Of a stretch of 64,000 nt of DNA, positions 21,154 to 30,034 are shown piece by piece. Under the pieces are notes generated by a model that made no database searches, was not told where the DNA came from, and saw nothing but the letters and a program-made list of their open reading frames with translations. How positions within the stretch are numbered: the first letter of the stretch is position 1; every line of letters begins with the position of its first letter. A program made the position numbers and the translations under genes. The stretch is from the NCBI RefSeq assembly GCF_019645855.1, contig NZ_CP080999.1, positions 4,216,001 through 4,280,000 of the forward strand. The letters are read 5' to 3'. This DNA comes from Mycobacterium malmoense (GTDB taxonomy: Bacteria; Actinomycetota; Actinomycetes; Mycobacteriales; Mycobacteriaceae).

Positions 21154-21729
21154 GTGGCCGAACCGTTTTTGGTGATCGGCCTGGGCAACCCCGGAGACAA
21201 CTACGCCCGCACCCGCCACAACCTCGGCTTCATGGTCGCCGACCTGCTCGCCGCGCGGCTAGGTTCGAAATTCAAGGCGCACAAGCGTTCTGGTGCCGAA
21301 GTTGCCAGCGGCCGGTTGGCCGGGCGCCCGGTGTTGTTGGCCAAGCCACGCTGCTTCATGAACGAGTCCGGCCGCCAGGTGGGCCCGCTGGCGAAGTTCT
21401 ACTCGGTCGCGCCGGCCGACATCATCGTCATCCACGACGACCTCGACCTCGACTTCGGGCGCATCCGGCTCAAGATCGGCGGCGGCGAAGGCGGCCACAA
21501 CGGGCTGCGGTCGGTGGCGGCGGCCCTGGGTACCAAGGATTTTCAGCGGGTGCGGATCGGGATCGGCCGCCCGCCCGGACGCAAAGACCCCGCGGCGTTC
21601 GTGCTGGAAAACTTCACCGCGGTCGAGCGCCCCGAAGTCCCCACCATCTGCGAGCAGGCCGCGGACGCCACCGAATTGCTCATCGAACTGGGGTTAGAGC
21701 CCGCGCAAAACCGCGTCCACGCCTGGTAG
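21154..21729 (+). CDS. pth: Peptidyl-tRNA hydrolase
   Basis: Cleaves peptidyl-tRNA released from stalled ribosomes; essential, cytosolic, 191 aa. The catalytic His is in GLGNPGDNYARTRHNLGFMV. FMNESGRQVG, the Asp in VIHDDLDLDFGRI and GGGEGGHNGLRS complete the active site. GTG start, 12 bp after the rplY stop. A palindromic GAGCGTG element follows it before the convergent pks16 gene. Confidence 0.97.
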   Translation: MAEPFLVIGLGNPGDNYARTRHNLGFMVADLLAARLGSKFKAHKRSGAEVASGRLAGRPVLLAKPRCFMNESGRQVGPLAKFYSVAPADIIVIHDDLDLDFGRIRLKIGGGEGGHNGLRSVAAALGTKDFQRVRIGIGRPPGRKDPAAFVLENFTAVERPEVPTICEQAADATELLIELGLEPAQNRVHAW

Positions 21730-21740
21730 CCAGCGTCGCC

Positions 21741-21820
21741 GAGCGTGCGTGTTTGCACACCGACACGCCGCAAACCCTGGCAATCTGCGCACGCTCGCGG
21801 CAAGGGGCTGTGCACGCTCG
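21741..21820. repeat. GAGCGTG/CACGCTCG intergenic element between pth and pks16
   Basis: It starts GAGCGTGCGTG at 21741 and has CACGCTCG at 21790-21797 and again at 21813-21820, so the outer ends are inverted. It fills the gap between two convergent genes and could form imperfect hairpins acting as a terminator. It belongs to the same family as the elements at 2763, 14131 and 15004. Confidence 0.6.
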
Positions 21821-21831
21821 CAGCCAGGAAG

Positions 21832-23466
21832 CTAGCTGACCAGGGCGACCGAGGTGGACCGCCGCAGCTTGCCCGACGGCGTCTTCGGAATGGTCCCGGG
21901 ACCGAGCACCACAACGTTGCGCGGGCGCATATCGACCTCGGCCACCACCTCGTGGGCGACCTGATGCTCGATGCGGCGCACCTCGACCGGGTCCTGCCAG
22001 GCGTTGGACTCGACGGCCACGGCGAAACTCTCCCGCGAATGCCCGGCGTCGAGGCGCACGGCCACCGCGCAACCCGGCCGAACGCCCTCGACGCGGCAGG
22101 CGGCCCGCTCGATGTCGGTCGGGTAGATGTTGCGGCCGGCCATGATGATGACGTCCTTGACGCGGCCGCACACCACGACGTGGCCCTCCTCGGTGAGGTA
22201 GCCGAGGTCACCGGTGTCATACCAGCCGTGCTCGTCCTGGGCCGGGATGAAGCCGCCCATGGTGAGGTAGCCGGGCGTCAGCGACTCGCCGCGCAGCTCG
22301 ATGACGCCGACGCCGCGCGCGGGCACCACGTTGCCGTCCTCGTCGACGACACGGGCCTCGAGGTCCCTCAGCAGGGGGCCGAGAGTGGCCAGCCTGCGGG
22401 TGTTGCCCTTGGCGGCGGGCACGGCCCGGCGCAGGGCCGCCAGCAGATCGGCGTCGACCTCGTCGACGACCAGGCCGGCGTTGCACTCCGAGAACGACAC
22501 GGCCAGCGTCGTCTCGGCCATGCCGTAGGCCGGCAGGATCGCCGAGGGCTTGAGGCCGAACGGCTTGCCCGCGTCGAGCAGGTCCTCGACGTCGGCGGGT
22601 TCGACCGGCTCGGCGCCGGAAAGCGCGAAGCGCAGGGTCGACAGGTCGAAATCGCCGGGCTTGGCGTTGCGACGCAAACGCTTGGCGAGCAGTGCGTAGG
22701 CGAAGTTGGGCGCCGCCGTCATGGTGCCCTTGTACTTGTCGATGAGCTTGGCCCACAGCAGCGTGTCGCGCAGGAAGTCCATCGGCGTGACCTTGACCAG
22801 CTCCGCGCCGAAGTACATCGGGATGGTGAGGAAGCCGACCATGCCCATGTCGTGGAAGCAGGGCAACCAGCTGACCATGACGTCCTTGTCGACGTCGTAC
22901 TCGGCGCCGATGAACATCGCTTCGGCGTTGGAGTAAATGTTGCGGTGCGTGATCTGAACCGCTTTGGGGGATCCGGTGGACCCGGATGTCAGCTGCATCA
23001 GCGCCAGGTCATCCTCGCCGACCTCGACGGGGTCGATCGGATCCGATGCCAGCAGGTCGGCGACGGTGAGGACCTTGATGCCCTTCTCCTCGAGCACCGG
23101 GATGGCCACGAGGAAGGGCTCGGAGACGATGACGGCCTTGGCCTCGATCATGCCGATGACGGTCATGGTGTCCTCGGCCCACACGGCCAGGTCGGTGCGC
23201 GGTGTGGGCTGGTGCAGCATGGTCAGGCTGGCTCCGCGCATCCACAGGGCCTGCGCCGTGGGGGCGATCTCCACCGGGAGGCCGGCGAGCACACCGATCG
23301 CGTCGCCCCGCCCGATGCCCGCCGCGGCCAGGCCGCCCGCGATACGACGGGCGCGCTCGTGGACCTCGCCCCAGGTGTGGCGGACGGGGTGGTGCGGTTC
23401 ACCGGTGACCATGCCCGTCGTCGCGGTGCGGGCGTTGCGGTACATCTTCTCGGTAAACCTGCTCAC
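21832..23466 (-). CDS. pks16: Fatty acyl-CoA/AMP ligase, Pks16-type
   Basis: Adenylate-forming enzyme of the fatty-acid ligase (FAAL/FadD) group, orthologous by position to Rv1013 (Pks16), which is named as a polyketide synthase but is an acyl ligase. 544 aa. The AMP-binding signature is LTSGSTGSPKAVQITHRN; SWLPCFHDMGMVGFLTIPMY, PAYGMAETTLAVSF, WYDTGDLGYL and the C-terminal catalytic Lys region TPSGKLRRS are all present. It activates a long acyl chain as the adenylate; the acceptor partner is not visible locally. Transcription starts in the 267-bp AT-richer gap behind ispE. Confidence 0.92.
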   Translation of the reverse strand: MSRFTEKMYRNARTATTGMVTGEPHHPVRHTWGEVHERARRIAGGLAAAGIGRGDAIGVLAGLPVEIAPTAQALWMRGASLTMLHQPTPRTDLAVWAEDTMTVIGMIEAKAVIVSEPFLVAIPVLEEKGIKVLTVADLLASDPIDPVEVGEDDLALMQLTSGSTGSPKAVQITHRNIYSNAEAMFIGAEYDVDKDVMVSWLPCFHDMGMVGFLTIPMYFGAELVKVTPMDFLRDTLLWAKLIDKYKGTMTAAPNFAYALLAKRLRRNAKPGDFDLSTLRFALSGAEPVEPADVEDLLDAGKPFGLKPSAILPAYGMAETTLAVSFSECNAGLVVDEVDADLLAALRRAVPAAKGNTRRLATLGPLLRDLEARVVDEDGNVVPARGVGVIELRGESLTPGYLTMGGFIPAQDEHGWYDTGDLGYLTEEGHVVVCGRVKDVIIMAGRNIYPTDIERAACRVEGVRPGCAVAVRLDAGHSRESFAVAVESNAWQDPVEVRRIEHQVAHEVVAEVDMRPRNVVVLGPGTIPKTPSGKLRRSTSVALVS

Positions 23467-23733
23467 AAAAACCTCCTCGGTTCCGGCACTTTACCCAAGG
23501 CCCGGGATCTCATGTTCCGCCCGCTGGGTGCCACTTTGTAGCAGGCACGCGAGCACAGTTGGGCAGCGGTTAGGTCTCGAATTGGCGACGAGTCAACGAG
23601 TCCGCCGGCATGCCCGGCGGACGATGAAATCGAGTGGTCCTGCTTACCGCTGCTCATCACCGCGAGTTATCTTAAACTCCTCTTAAGTAACTGCCAAACT
23701 ATTGCACGATTTGAGTTAGATTTCACACCCCGT
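23467..23733. promoter_or_regulatory. pks16 upstream region / ispE downstream gap
   Basis: This stretch without a convincing gene contains an AT-rich patch at about 23660-23730 with TTATCTTAAACTCCTCTTAA and a direct CTTAA repeat. On the minus strand this is the only plausible place for a pks16 promoter. I see no clear operator. Confidence 0.35.
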
Positions 23734-24699
23734 TCAGACTTCGCTTATCGGCGCCGGCACCACCCGGGCGCCCGGTACCGGCCCGCTGGCGACGCGAACG
23801 GTGCGGCAGACGCCCGCCCCCGACAGCTGCGTACCGACGTCGACCGCCGAGGCCGCCGAGGTGCACAGGAAGGCACACGTCGGACCCGAGCCAGACACGA
23901 TGCCCGCCAGGGCGCCGGCCTCCACCCCGGCGCGCAGCGCCCGTCGCAGGGCCGGGTTCAGGCTCAGCGCGGCCGCTTGCATTTCGTTGCCCAGCAGCGG
24001 CGCCAGCCGCTTCGGATCGCCGGCGGCCAGAGCCGCCAGCACCGGCCCGGGCTCGGCCAGCCGCGGCGGAGCCACGCCCTTCCGGGGGCCTTTCCTGAGC
24101 CGGTCCAGCTCGGTGAACACCGCCGGGGTCAGCAGCTCACTGTCGGCGAACGCCAGCACCCAGTGAAAGCCGTTGCGGGACAACACGGTCGCCAGCTCCT
24201 CGCCGCGACCGGTTCCCAACGCCGTGCCGCCGTGCAGGGCGAACGGCACGTCGCTGCCCAGCCGCGCGGCGAGCATGCGCAGATCGCGGCGCGGCACGTT
24301 GAGCTCCCACAGCGAGTTCATCGCGACCAGCACCGCCGCCGCGTCCGCGCTGCCACCCGCCATGCCGCCGGCCACCGGAATGGATTTGTCGATCACGATC
24401 GAGACGTCGGGTGCCCGGCCCACGTGTTCGGCCATCAGCTCGGCCGCCCGCCAGGCGAGGTTGCGCTCGTCGGTGGGCAGCTTGCCGGCGCCCTCGCCGA
24501 CGAGCTCGAGCGACAGCACGTCGGCGTTGCGAACCGTCACCTCGTCGAGCAGCGAGACGGCCTGAAACACCGTCGTCAGTTCGTGGTAGCCATCTTTGCG
24601 TCGATCGCCGACCGCCAGGTACAGGTTGACTTTGCCGGGCGCCCGCACGGTGACCGACCCGGTGGGCACCCACTGCGCGGCGGTGTTGCCGTCAGACAT
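23734..24699 (-). CDS. ispE: 4-diphosphocytidyl-2-C-methyl-D-erythritol kinase
   Basis: GHMP kinase of the MEP isoprenoid pathway, which feeds decaprenyl phosphate and menaquinone synthesis. 321 aa. Substrate motif TVRAPGKVNLYLAVGDRRKDGYHEL, of which the core is KVNLYL; ATP loop IPVAGGMAGGSADAAAVLVA; C-terminal GIVSGSGPTCAFL. The ATG at 24699 was chosen because it starts next to the family N-terminus; the frame is open further upstream through Cys/Arg-rich, unlike sequence. It is the last gene of rpfB-ksgA-ispE. Confidence 0.95.
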   Translation of the reverse strand: MSDGNTAAQWVPTGSVTVRAPGKVNLYLAVGDRRKDGYHELTTVFQAVSLLDEVTVRNADVLSLELVGEGAGKLPTDERNLAWRAAELMAEHVGRAPDVSIVIDKSIPVAGGMAGGSADAAAVLVAMNSLWELNVPRRDLRMLAARLGSDVPFALHGGTALGTGRGEELATVLSRNGFHWVLAFADSELLTPAVFTELDRLRKGPRKGVAPPRLAEPGPVLAALAAGDPKRLAPLLGNEMQAAALSLNPALRRALRAGVEAGALAGIVSGSGPTCAFLCTSAASAVDVGTQLSGAGVCRTVRVASGPVPGARVVPAPISEV

Positions 24700-24757
24700 T
24701 GTCAGCCACCGCAGCAGACTATCGCCGCGACAGGCGAACCACACGCAGACACTTTCG

Positions 24758-25714
24758 TCAGCTCGCGGAAGCGTGCCCCGAAACCTGCCCCAGCGGTGCG
24801 TCCGGGCGGGTGGCGTCGTCTCGTTCGCTGGACCGTTGCAACAGCCGCACGAAGTCGTCGATGGACAGCGTCTCACCGCGACGGGCCGGATCGATGCTGG
24901 CGGCCAGCAGTCGATTCGCCGACTCGTTGCCCGAGCCCGCCCACTCGGCGAACGCGTTGCGAGATGTCTTGCGCCGCTGGGCGAAGGCGATGTCCACGAG
25001 TTCGAATACTTGCCGCCGGAAGGTGTCGTCGGTGGGCCACGGCGAGGTTGGGTACCGGTCGATGCGAACCAGCCCGGAGTAGACGCGCGGAATCGGCCAG
25101 AAGACGGTCGGCGAGACCAGGCCGCAACGACGGACCCGTCCGAAGAAACGGACCTTGACGCTAGGCACCCCGTAGTCCTTGCCGCCCGGCTCGGCGGCTA
25201 GCCGTTCGGCGACCTCGGCCTGCACCATCACCGTCATGGTCTGAATCGACGGAAATTCGGCGAGCAGGTGCAGCAGCGCGGGAACCGCGACGTTGTACGG
25301 CAGGTTGGCGACCATCGCGGTCGGCTCGCTGGTCAGCTCGTCGCGGCGCAGGGTCAACACGTCGCGGTTGTGCACGGCCAGCCGGTAGATTCCGCTATGC
25401 GAATACTTGGCGACGGTCCGCGGCAGCCGCCCGGCGAGCACCGGGTCGATTTCGACGGCGGTGACGGTGTCGGCCCGGTTGAGCAACGCCAGCGTGAGCG
25501 ACCCGAGGCCCGGTCCGACCTCTAGGACGTGGTCCGACCGGTTGACCCCGGAGGCCGAAACCACCCGTCGCACCGTGTTGGCGTCGTGGACGAAATTCTG
25601 CCCCAGAGCCTTTCGTGGCCGAAGTTCGAGCTCTTTGGCCAGATGCCTGATCTCGGTGCGTCCGAGGAGCCGGATGGTCAGCTCGCACCAGCTCTTCCAC
25701 TGCACACCGGCCAC
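24758..25714 (-). CDS. ksgA: 16S rRNA dimethyladenosine transferase KsgA
   Basis: SAM-dependent dimethylation of two adjacent adenines in the 3' end of 16S rRNA; loss gives kasugamycin resistance. 318 aa including a mycobacterial N-terminal extension. Motifs are KALGQNFVHDANTVRRV, the SAM loop VLEVGPGLGSLTLALL, the catalytic ANLPYNVAVPALLHL and VFWPIPRVYSGLVRI. The ATG overlaps the rpfB 3' end by 37 bp. A nearby CTG before TIRLLGRTEIRHL is an alternative start. It is cotranscribed with rpfB and ispE. Confidence 0.95.
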   Translation of the reverse strand: MAGVQWKSWCELTIRLLGRTEIRHLAKELELRPRKALGQNFVHDANTVRRVVSASGVNRSDHVLEVGPGLGSLTLALLNRADTVTAVEIDPVLAGRLPRTVAKYSHSGIYRLAVHNRDVLTLRRDELTSEPTAMVANLPYNVAVPALLHLLAEFPSIQTMTVMVQAEVAERLAAEPGGKDYGVPSVKVRFFGRVRRCGLVSPTVFWPIPRVYSGLVRIDRYPTSPWPTDDTFRRQVFELVDIAFAQRRKTSRNAFAEWAGSGNESANRLLAASIDPARRGETLSIDDFVRLLQRSSERDDATRPDAPLGQVSGHASAS

Positions 25715-26766
25715 GCACCCCAGCCCTGGCGCTCCCGGGTCACCTCGGCGACGGCGATCTGCTCTTCCCGAGTAGCGAGGTCAGCGCGCGGGGCAAACCG
25801 CAGCCCGCCGTTGCGCTCCCAGGTGCCCTGGTCGAACTGCACACCGCCGTAATACCCGTTGCCGGTGTTGATCGCCCAGTTTCCACCGGCCTCGCAGCCC
25901 GCGATGGCGTCCCAGATCGATCCGTTGATCACCGAAGGCACATCGGTGCCGGGCTTGGTGCCCACGCGGACCACGGCTTCGCGGGCCGGCGTGATCACGG
26001 TGTTGGCGACGGGTATCCGGCCGGTCTCGACGCCGTTGACCGTGGCCACCGCGAACGTCACATCCTGCGTGCCCGGGCTACCCGGGTCTTCGACGACCTG
26101 GCGACTCATGTTCATCCCCGGGTCCTCGATCCGACGCGCGTTCGGCGTCAGCGGGATCCGCTCGGTGACCTGCTGAATCCGGTTGCGGGTCACCTGGATG
26201 TCCATTCCGTCGACGACCGGGGACGTCGCGCTGGGCACCACCTGGTCGCTCTCGAGCAGCGGCGCGCCGGCGGCGCTCAGCAGGCCCGCGACGTTGGGCG
26301 CCGGCAGGTGCACCGTGCGCGCCGCGCCGCCGTCGTTGATGTGGACCGTCTTGGCGCTGACGACCGGCAGCGCCATCCCCGCCAGCGGGACGCGACTGCC
26401 GCGGGAGGCCGCGGCCGGGGCGGTGTCGGTCATCGCGAGTTGGGCCAGCGCTTCGTCCACGGTGGACGCCGTCGTCCAAACCTGCTTGGCGTCGTGGCCG
26501 TCCAGCGAGATCTGCAACGGCCTGCTGCGCCGCAGCACGATGTTGGCGGCGTCGTGGACCTGCACGCCGGCGGCGGGGTACAGGTCGTCGCGCTCATCGA
26601 CGGCGAAGCCGTTTTCCTGGACGATGTCGATCACCCGCGACTTCATGGTCGTCACCCGCATCGCGATTCCGTCGACGGTCAGCGTCACCGTCTTGCATGT
26701 CGAAACCGCAAACCCGCCGGCGAATCCCAGTACTAAAAGCAGCCCTCCGACTACGAGCCGCAACAT
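25678..26766 (-). CDS. rpfB: Resuscitation-promoting factor RpfB
   Basis: Secreted/anchored muralytic factor that revives dormant mycobacteria, acting with RipA. 362 aa from the ATG at 26766, exactly the M. tuberculosis length; an in-frame TTG at 26805 would add 13 aa. A signal/lipid-anchor segment (LRLVVGGLLLVLGFAGGF, then Cys) comes first. Three DUF348 repeats follow (e.g. KTVTLTVDGIAMRVTT, RPLQISLDG, KTVHINDGG). A G5 domain is at about 200-280. The C-terminal Rpf lysozyme-like domain reads SIWDAIAGCEAGGNWAINTG with catalytic Glu, then GYYGGVQFDQGTWE. It is the first gene of rpfB-ksgA-ispE. Confidence 0.97.
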   Translation of the reverse strand: MLRLVVGGLLLVLGFAGGFAVSTCKTVTLTVDGIAMRVTTMKSRVIDIVQENGFAVDERDDLYPAAGVQVHDAANIVLRRSRPLQISLDGHDAKQVWTTASTVDEALAQLAMTDTAPAAASRGSRVPLAGMALPVVSAKTVHINDGGAARTVHLPAPNVAGLLSAAGAPLLESDQVVPSATSPVVDGMDIQVTRNRIQQVTERIPLTPNARRIEDPGMNMSRQVVEDPGSPGTQDVTFAVATVNGVETGRIPVANTVITPAREAVVRVGTKPGTDVPSVINGSIWDAIAGCEAGGNWAINTGNGYYGGVQFDQGTWERNGGLRFAPRADLATREEQIAVAEVTRERQGWGAWPVCSGRAGAS

Positions 26767-26856
26767 CGGTGATGGAGTTTGATGAAGTTTTGTCAATACA
26801 GTCAACGCGCGTCTACCCCGACCTTAGCAATCACTTCACGAACTACTACCCAGCAG

Positions 26857-26883
26857 AAAATGACAAATGGGCCTAGTGGCCCA
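26857..26883 (-). terminator. Possible attenuator hairpin in the rpfB leader
   Basis: On the minus strand the palindrome TGGGCCACTAGGCCCA (26883-26868) is followed at once by TTTGTCATTTT, a T-rich tract, about 90-115 nt before the rpfB start. This looks like an intrinsic terminator inside the 5' leader. An RNA switch upstream of rpfB has been reported for M. tuberculosis; whether this is its counterpart is inference. Confidence 0.4.
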
Positions 26884-26970
26884 CCCGTTCGATCACAAGA
26901 CGGTAACGAACCGGCCAATGTTGAGCAACCTCCGGAGCGGCCGTGTTACGGAAGTCATTGCATAAGGACG

Positions 26971-27825
26971 CTAGTCAGGCGCCAGCCCGTAGACCCGGCG
27001 CGCATTGCTAGTGGTGACTAGCGCCAAGTCTTCGGGACGATGATCTAGCAGCTCAGCTAAGGCCCGTACGGTATAGGGCAGGCAGTACGGCTCGTTCGCT
27101 GAGCCGCGATAGGGATGCGGCGTCAAAAAGGGCGCATCCGTTTCGACCAGAAGCTGCTCCTGCGGTATCAACGGGACGGCTTCCCGCAGGGCGCGCGCGT
27201 TGCGGAAGCTCACCGTCCCGGAAAGGCTGAGCAGCCACCCGGCGTCCACGCAGCGGCGGGCCATCGCGCTGTCCGACGAAAAGCAGTGGAAGATCACGAC
27301 GTCGGGGGCGCCCTCGGCCGCCAGCACGTCGAGCACCGCGGCGTCGGCCTCCCGGTTGTGGATCATCAGCGGTTTGCCGCACCGCTTGGCCAGGTCGATA
27401 TGCCACGCGAAGGCATCACGCTGTACGTCCGGCCGCGCGCAGCCGTCCAGGCGCCCAGGCCAATACAGATCCATGCCCGTCTCGCCGACGGCCACCACCC
27501 GGGGATGGGCCGTCAGCCGCTCGATCTCGGCACGGGCGGCGTCGTCCAGCGCGTCCGCGCGCGTCGGGTGCAACGCCACCGCGGCATAGACCCGCCGATC
27601 CCACTCGGCGGCCCGCGTCACCCAGCGCGCCGATTCCAGGTCGTCGGCGACGGTGACCACCGCGCCCACTCCGACCGCCGCGGCGCGTTCGACGATGGCC
27701 CGCACTCCCTCGCTATCGCGGGCGCCGCACGCGTCGAGGTGGGTATGGGCGTCGACGAGGGGCGCCAGCGGCTCCGGGGCGGGCGGCGCTTCTCGTTTAC
27801 CAGGTCGGTTGGAGCTCACGCGCAC
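26971..27825 (-). CDS. tatD: TatD-family metal-dependent deoxyribonuclease
   Basis: TIM-barrel metallo-hydrolase of the amidohydrolase superfamily, a 3'-5' DNA/RNA exonuclease involved in repair, Rv1008c-like. 284 aa. Metal ligands are visible in DAHTHLD, in the Glu of VGETGMDLYW, in the His residues of IHNRE and FHCFS, and in the Asp of VETDAPFLTPHP. The start used is GTG at 27825; a second GTG two codons later is equally possible. It is divergent from metG with only about 19 bp between starts. Confidence 0.93.
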   Translation of the reverse strand: MRVSSNRPGKREAPPAPEPLAPLVDAHTHLDACGARDSEGVRAIVERAAAVGVGAVVTVADDLESARWVTRAAEWDRRVYAAVALHPTRADALDDAARAEIERLTAHPRVVAVGETGMDLYWPGRLDGCARPDVQRDAFAWHIDLAKRCGKPLMIHNREADAAVLDVLAAEGAPDVVIFHCFSSDSAMARRCVDAGWLLSLSGTVSFRNARALREAVPLIPQEQLLVETDAPFLTPHPYRGSANEPYCLPYTVRALAELLDHRPEDLALVTTSNARRVYGLAPD

Positions 27826-27844
27826 ACAATAGGGTGGACTCTCG

Positions 27845-29395
27845 ATGAAGCCTTACTACATCACCACCGCGATCGCGTATCCCAACGCCGCGCCACACGT
27901 GGGTCACGCGTACGAATACATCGCGACCGATGCGATCGCCCGGTTCAAGCGGCTCGACGGCTTCGACGTGCGTTTCCTGACCGGAACCGACGAGCACGGC
28001 CTCAAGGTGGCCCAGGCCGCGGCGGCCGAAGGGCTGCCCACCGCCGAACTGGCTCGCCGCAACTCCGACGTGTTCCAGCGGCTGCAGGAGAGGTTGAACA
28101 TCTCCTTCGATCGCTTCATCCGCACCACCGATGCCGATCACCACGAGTCGTCGAAGGAAATCTGGCGGCGGATGTCGGCGGCCGGCGACATCTACCTCGA
28201 CTCCTACTCGGGGTGGTACTCGGTGCGTGACGAGCGGTTCTTCGTCGAATCGGAGACCGCGGTGGCGGGCGAGACCCGGATCGCCGTCGAAACCGGCGCC
28301 GAGGTGACCTGGACCGAGGAGCAGACCTATTTCTTCCGGCTGTCGGCGTATACCGACAAGCTGCTGGCCCACTACAACGCCAATCCCGACTTCATCGCGC
28401 CCGAGGTGCGCCGCAACGAGGTGATCAGCTTCGTCTCGGGCGGGCTGCGGGATCTGTCCATCTCCCGCACCTCGTTCGACTGGGGAGTCCCGGTGCCCGA
28501 CGATCCGGACCACGTCATGTACGTCTGGGTGGACGCGCTGACCAATTACCTGACCGGGGCCGGCTTCCCCGACACCGGCTCGGAGTTGTTCCGCCGCTAC
28601 TGGCCCGCCGACCTGCACATGATCGGCAAGGACATCATTAGGTTTCACGCCGTCTACTGGCCGGCGTTTTTGATGTCGGCCGGAATCGAGCTGCCGCGAA
28701 GGGTTTTCGCCCACGGCTTCTTGCACAACCGCGGCGAGAAGATGAGCAAGTCGGTGGGCAACACCATCGATCCGATCGCCCTGGTCGACGCGTTCGGCGT
28801 GGACCAGCTCCGCTACTTCCTGCTGCGCGAGGTCCCGTTCGGCCAGGACGGCAACTACAGCGAAGAGGCCATCATCACCCGGATCAACACCGATCTGGCC
28901 AACGAGCTCGGCAACCTGGCCCAGCGGTCGTTGTCGATGGTGGCGAAGAACTTCGACGCGGTGGTCCCCGAACCCGGTGAGTTCACCGCCGCCGACACTG
29001 AGCTATTGACGACGGCCGACGGCTTGCTGGAGCGGGTGCGTGCCAGTTTTGACTCGCAGGCAATGCATTTGGCCCTCGAGGCGATCTGGCTGATGCTCGG
29101 GGAGGCGAACAAATACTTTTCGGCCGAGCAGCCGTGGGTGCTGCGCAAGAGCGAGTCCGAGGCGGACCAGGCCCGGTTCCGTACCGTGCTCTACACCACC
29201 TGCGAGGCGGTCCGCATCGCGGCGCTGTTGGTCGCGCCCGTCATGCCCGAGTCGGCCGCCAAGCTGCTGGACTTGCTCGGCCAGGCCGAGGACCAACGGG
29301 CGTTCACGGCCGTCGGCGCGCGGCTGGTCCCCGGCACGGTGCTGCCGCCACCGACGGGGGTGTTCCCCCGCTACCAGCCGCCGCCCACCGATTGA
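27845..29395 (+). CDS. metG: Methionyl-tRNA synthetase
   Basis: Class I aminoacyl-tRNA synthetase charging tRNA-Met. 516 aa, the short actinobacterial form without a C-terminal tRNA-binding extension. The HIGH-equivalent is APHVGHAYEY near residue 20; the KMSKS loop is in GEKMSKSVGNTIDP; FRLSAYTDKLL and the alpha-helical anticodon domain follow. The start ATG is very close to the divergent tatD start. It marks the right end of the conserved core in this window. Confidence 0.97.
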   Translation: MKPYYITTAIAYPNAAPHVGHAYEYIATDAIARFKRLDGFDVRFLTGTDEHGLKVAQAAAAEGLPTAELARRNSDVFQRLQERLNISFDRFIRTTDADHHESSKEIWRRMSAAGDIYLDSYSGWYSVRDERFFVESETAVAGETRIAVETGAEVTWTEEQTYFFRLSAYTDKLLAHYNANPDFIAPEVRRNEVISFVSGGLRDLSISRTSFDWGVPVPDDPDHVMYVWVDALTNYLTGAGFPDTGSELFRRYWPADLHMIGKDIIRFHAVYWPAFLMSAGIELPRRVFAHGFLHNRGEKMSKSVGNTIDPIALVDAFGVDQLRYFLLREVPFGQDGNYSEEAIITRINTDLANELGNLAQRSLSMVAKNFDAVVPEPGEFTAADTELLTTADGLLERVRASFDSQAMHLALEAIWLMLGEANKYFSAEQPWVLRKSESEADQARFRTVLYTTCEAVRIAALLVAPVMPESAAKLLDLLGQAEDQRAFTAVGARLVPGTVLPPPTGVFPRYQPPPTD

Positions 29396-29509
29396 GCGAC
29401 AGGAACACGATATCGACGTCGCCAGCTATCCGGCCCGGGTCGTCAGGGACCTCCGATTCCGCTGCGGCGTCGGCCACATTGGGGAAAAGCGTCCGGCATA
29501 GCCCCTGCT

Positions 29510-29929
29510 ATGGGCCATAATCGGCCTGTGGACCGACGACGCAACCAGCAATACAGCCAGTCGCCGACGATGACCTTGAAGCAGCTGCCCGCACTGGTTG
29601 CGCTGGAGCGGATCCCGGTTCCCGTGCTGGCAATCGGGGATGACGGCAGCATCTTGTTCACGAACACCGCGTTCGCCGAGATGCTGGGCTACGAGCCCGA
29701 CGAGGTCTTGACGCTCAGATTCCATCAGATTTTCCATCAGGCCCCGGCCTCGGAGTCCCTACTGTCGGTCGTCCACGCTCTCGCCAATATGGTCGTCGAA
29801 CTGGCACACAAGGACGGCTCGGTCGTGCGGGCGCTGATGAGCAGGTCGGCGGTGATGCGGGCCGACGATCAATTTGCCCTCGCAGTCTTCCAGGATCTGA
29901 CCGAGCAGTTGTGGAAAGAAGAGCGCTAG
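29510..29929 (+). CDS. Single PAS-domain protein
   Basis: A 139-aa protein consisting essentially of one PAS domain: ERIPVPVLAIGDDGSILFTN, then FAEMLGYEPDEVLTLRFHQIF, VVELAHKDGSVVRALMSRS and FALAVFQDLTEQ. No output domain, so it should sense or bind a partner and act in trans. The ATG at 29510 is used; ATG at 29570 (MTLKQLPALVALE) is an alternative that would remove a basic, unstructured leader. The stop lies in the 14-bp palindrome GAGCGCTAGCGCTC. It sits between metG and a convergent BcsB-like gene. Confidence 0.75.
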   Translation: MGHNRPVDRRRNQQYSQSPTMTLKQLPALVALERIPVPVLAIGDDGSILFTNTAFAEMLGYEPDEVLTLRFHQIFHQAPASESLLSVVHALANMVVELAHKDGSVVRALMSRSAVMRADDQFALAVFQDLTEQLWKEER

Positions 29930-30034
29930 CGCTCAGGCTTTCGCCGCGGGGCCTTTTCACTGAGCCGCCGAGACTGCGGTGGCAGCGACGACGAAAAAGC
30001 TAGCGCTGAACGCAGATTCGACACCACAGTCATG

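Noticed and set aside
21745..23541. 598-codon plus-strand frame
   Set aside because: It is antisense to pks16, His/Gln/Arg-rich and without domains.
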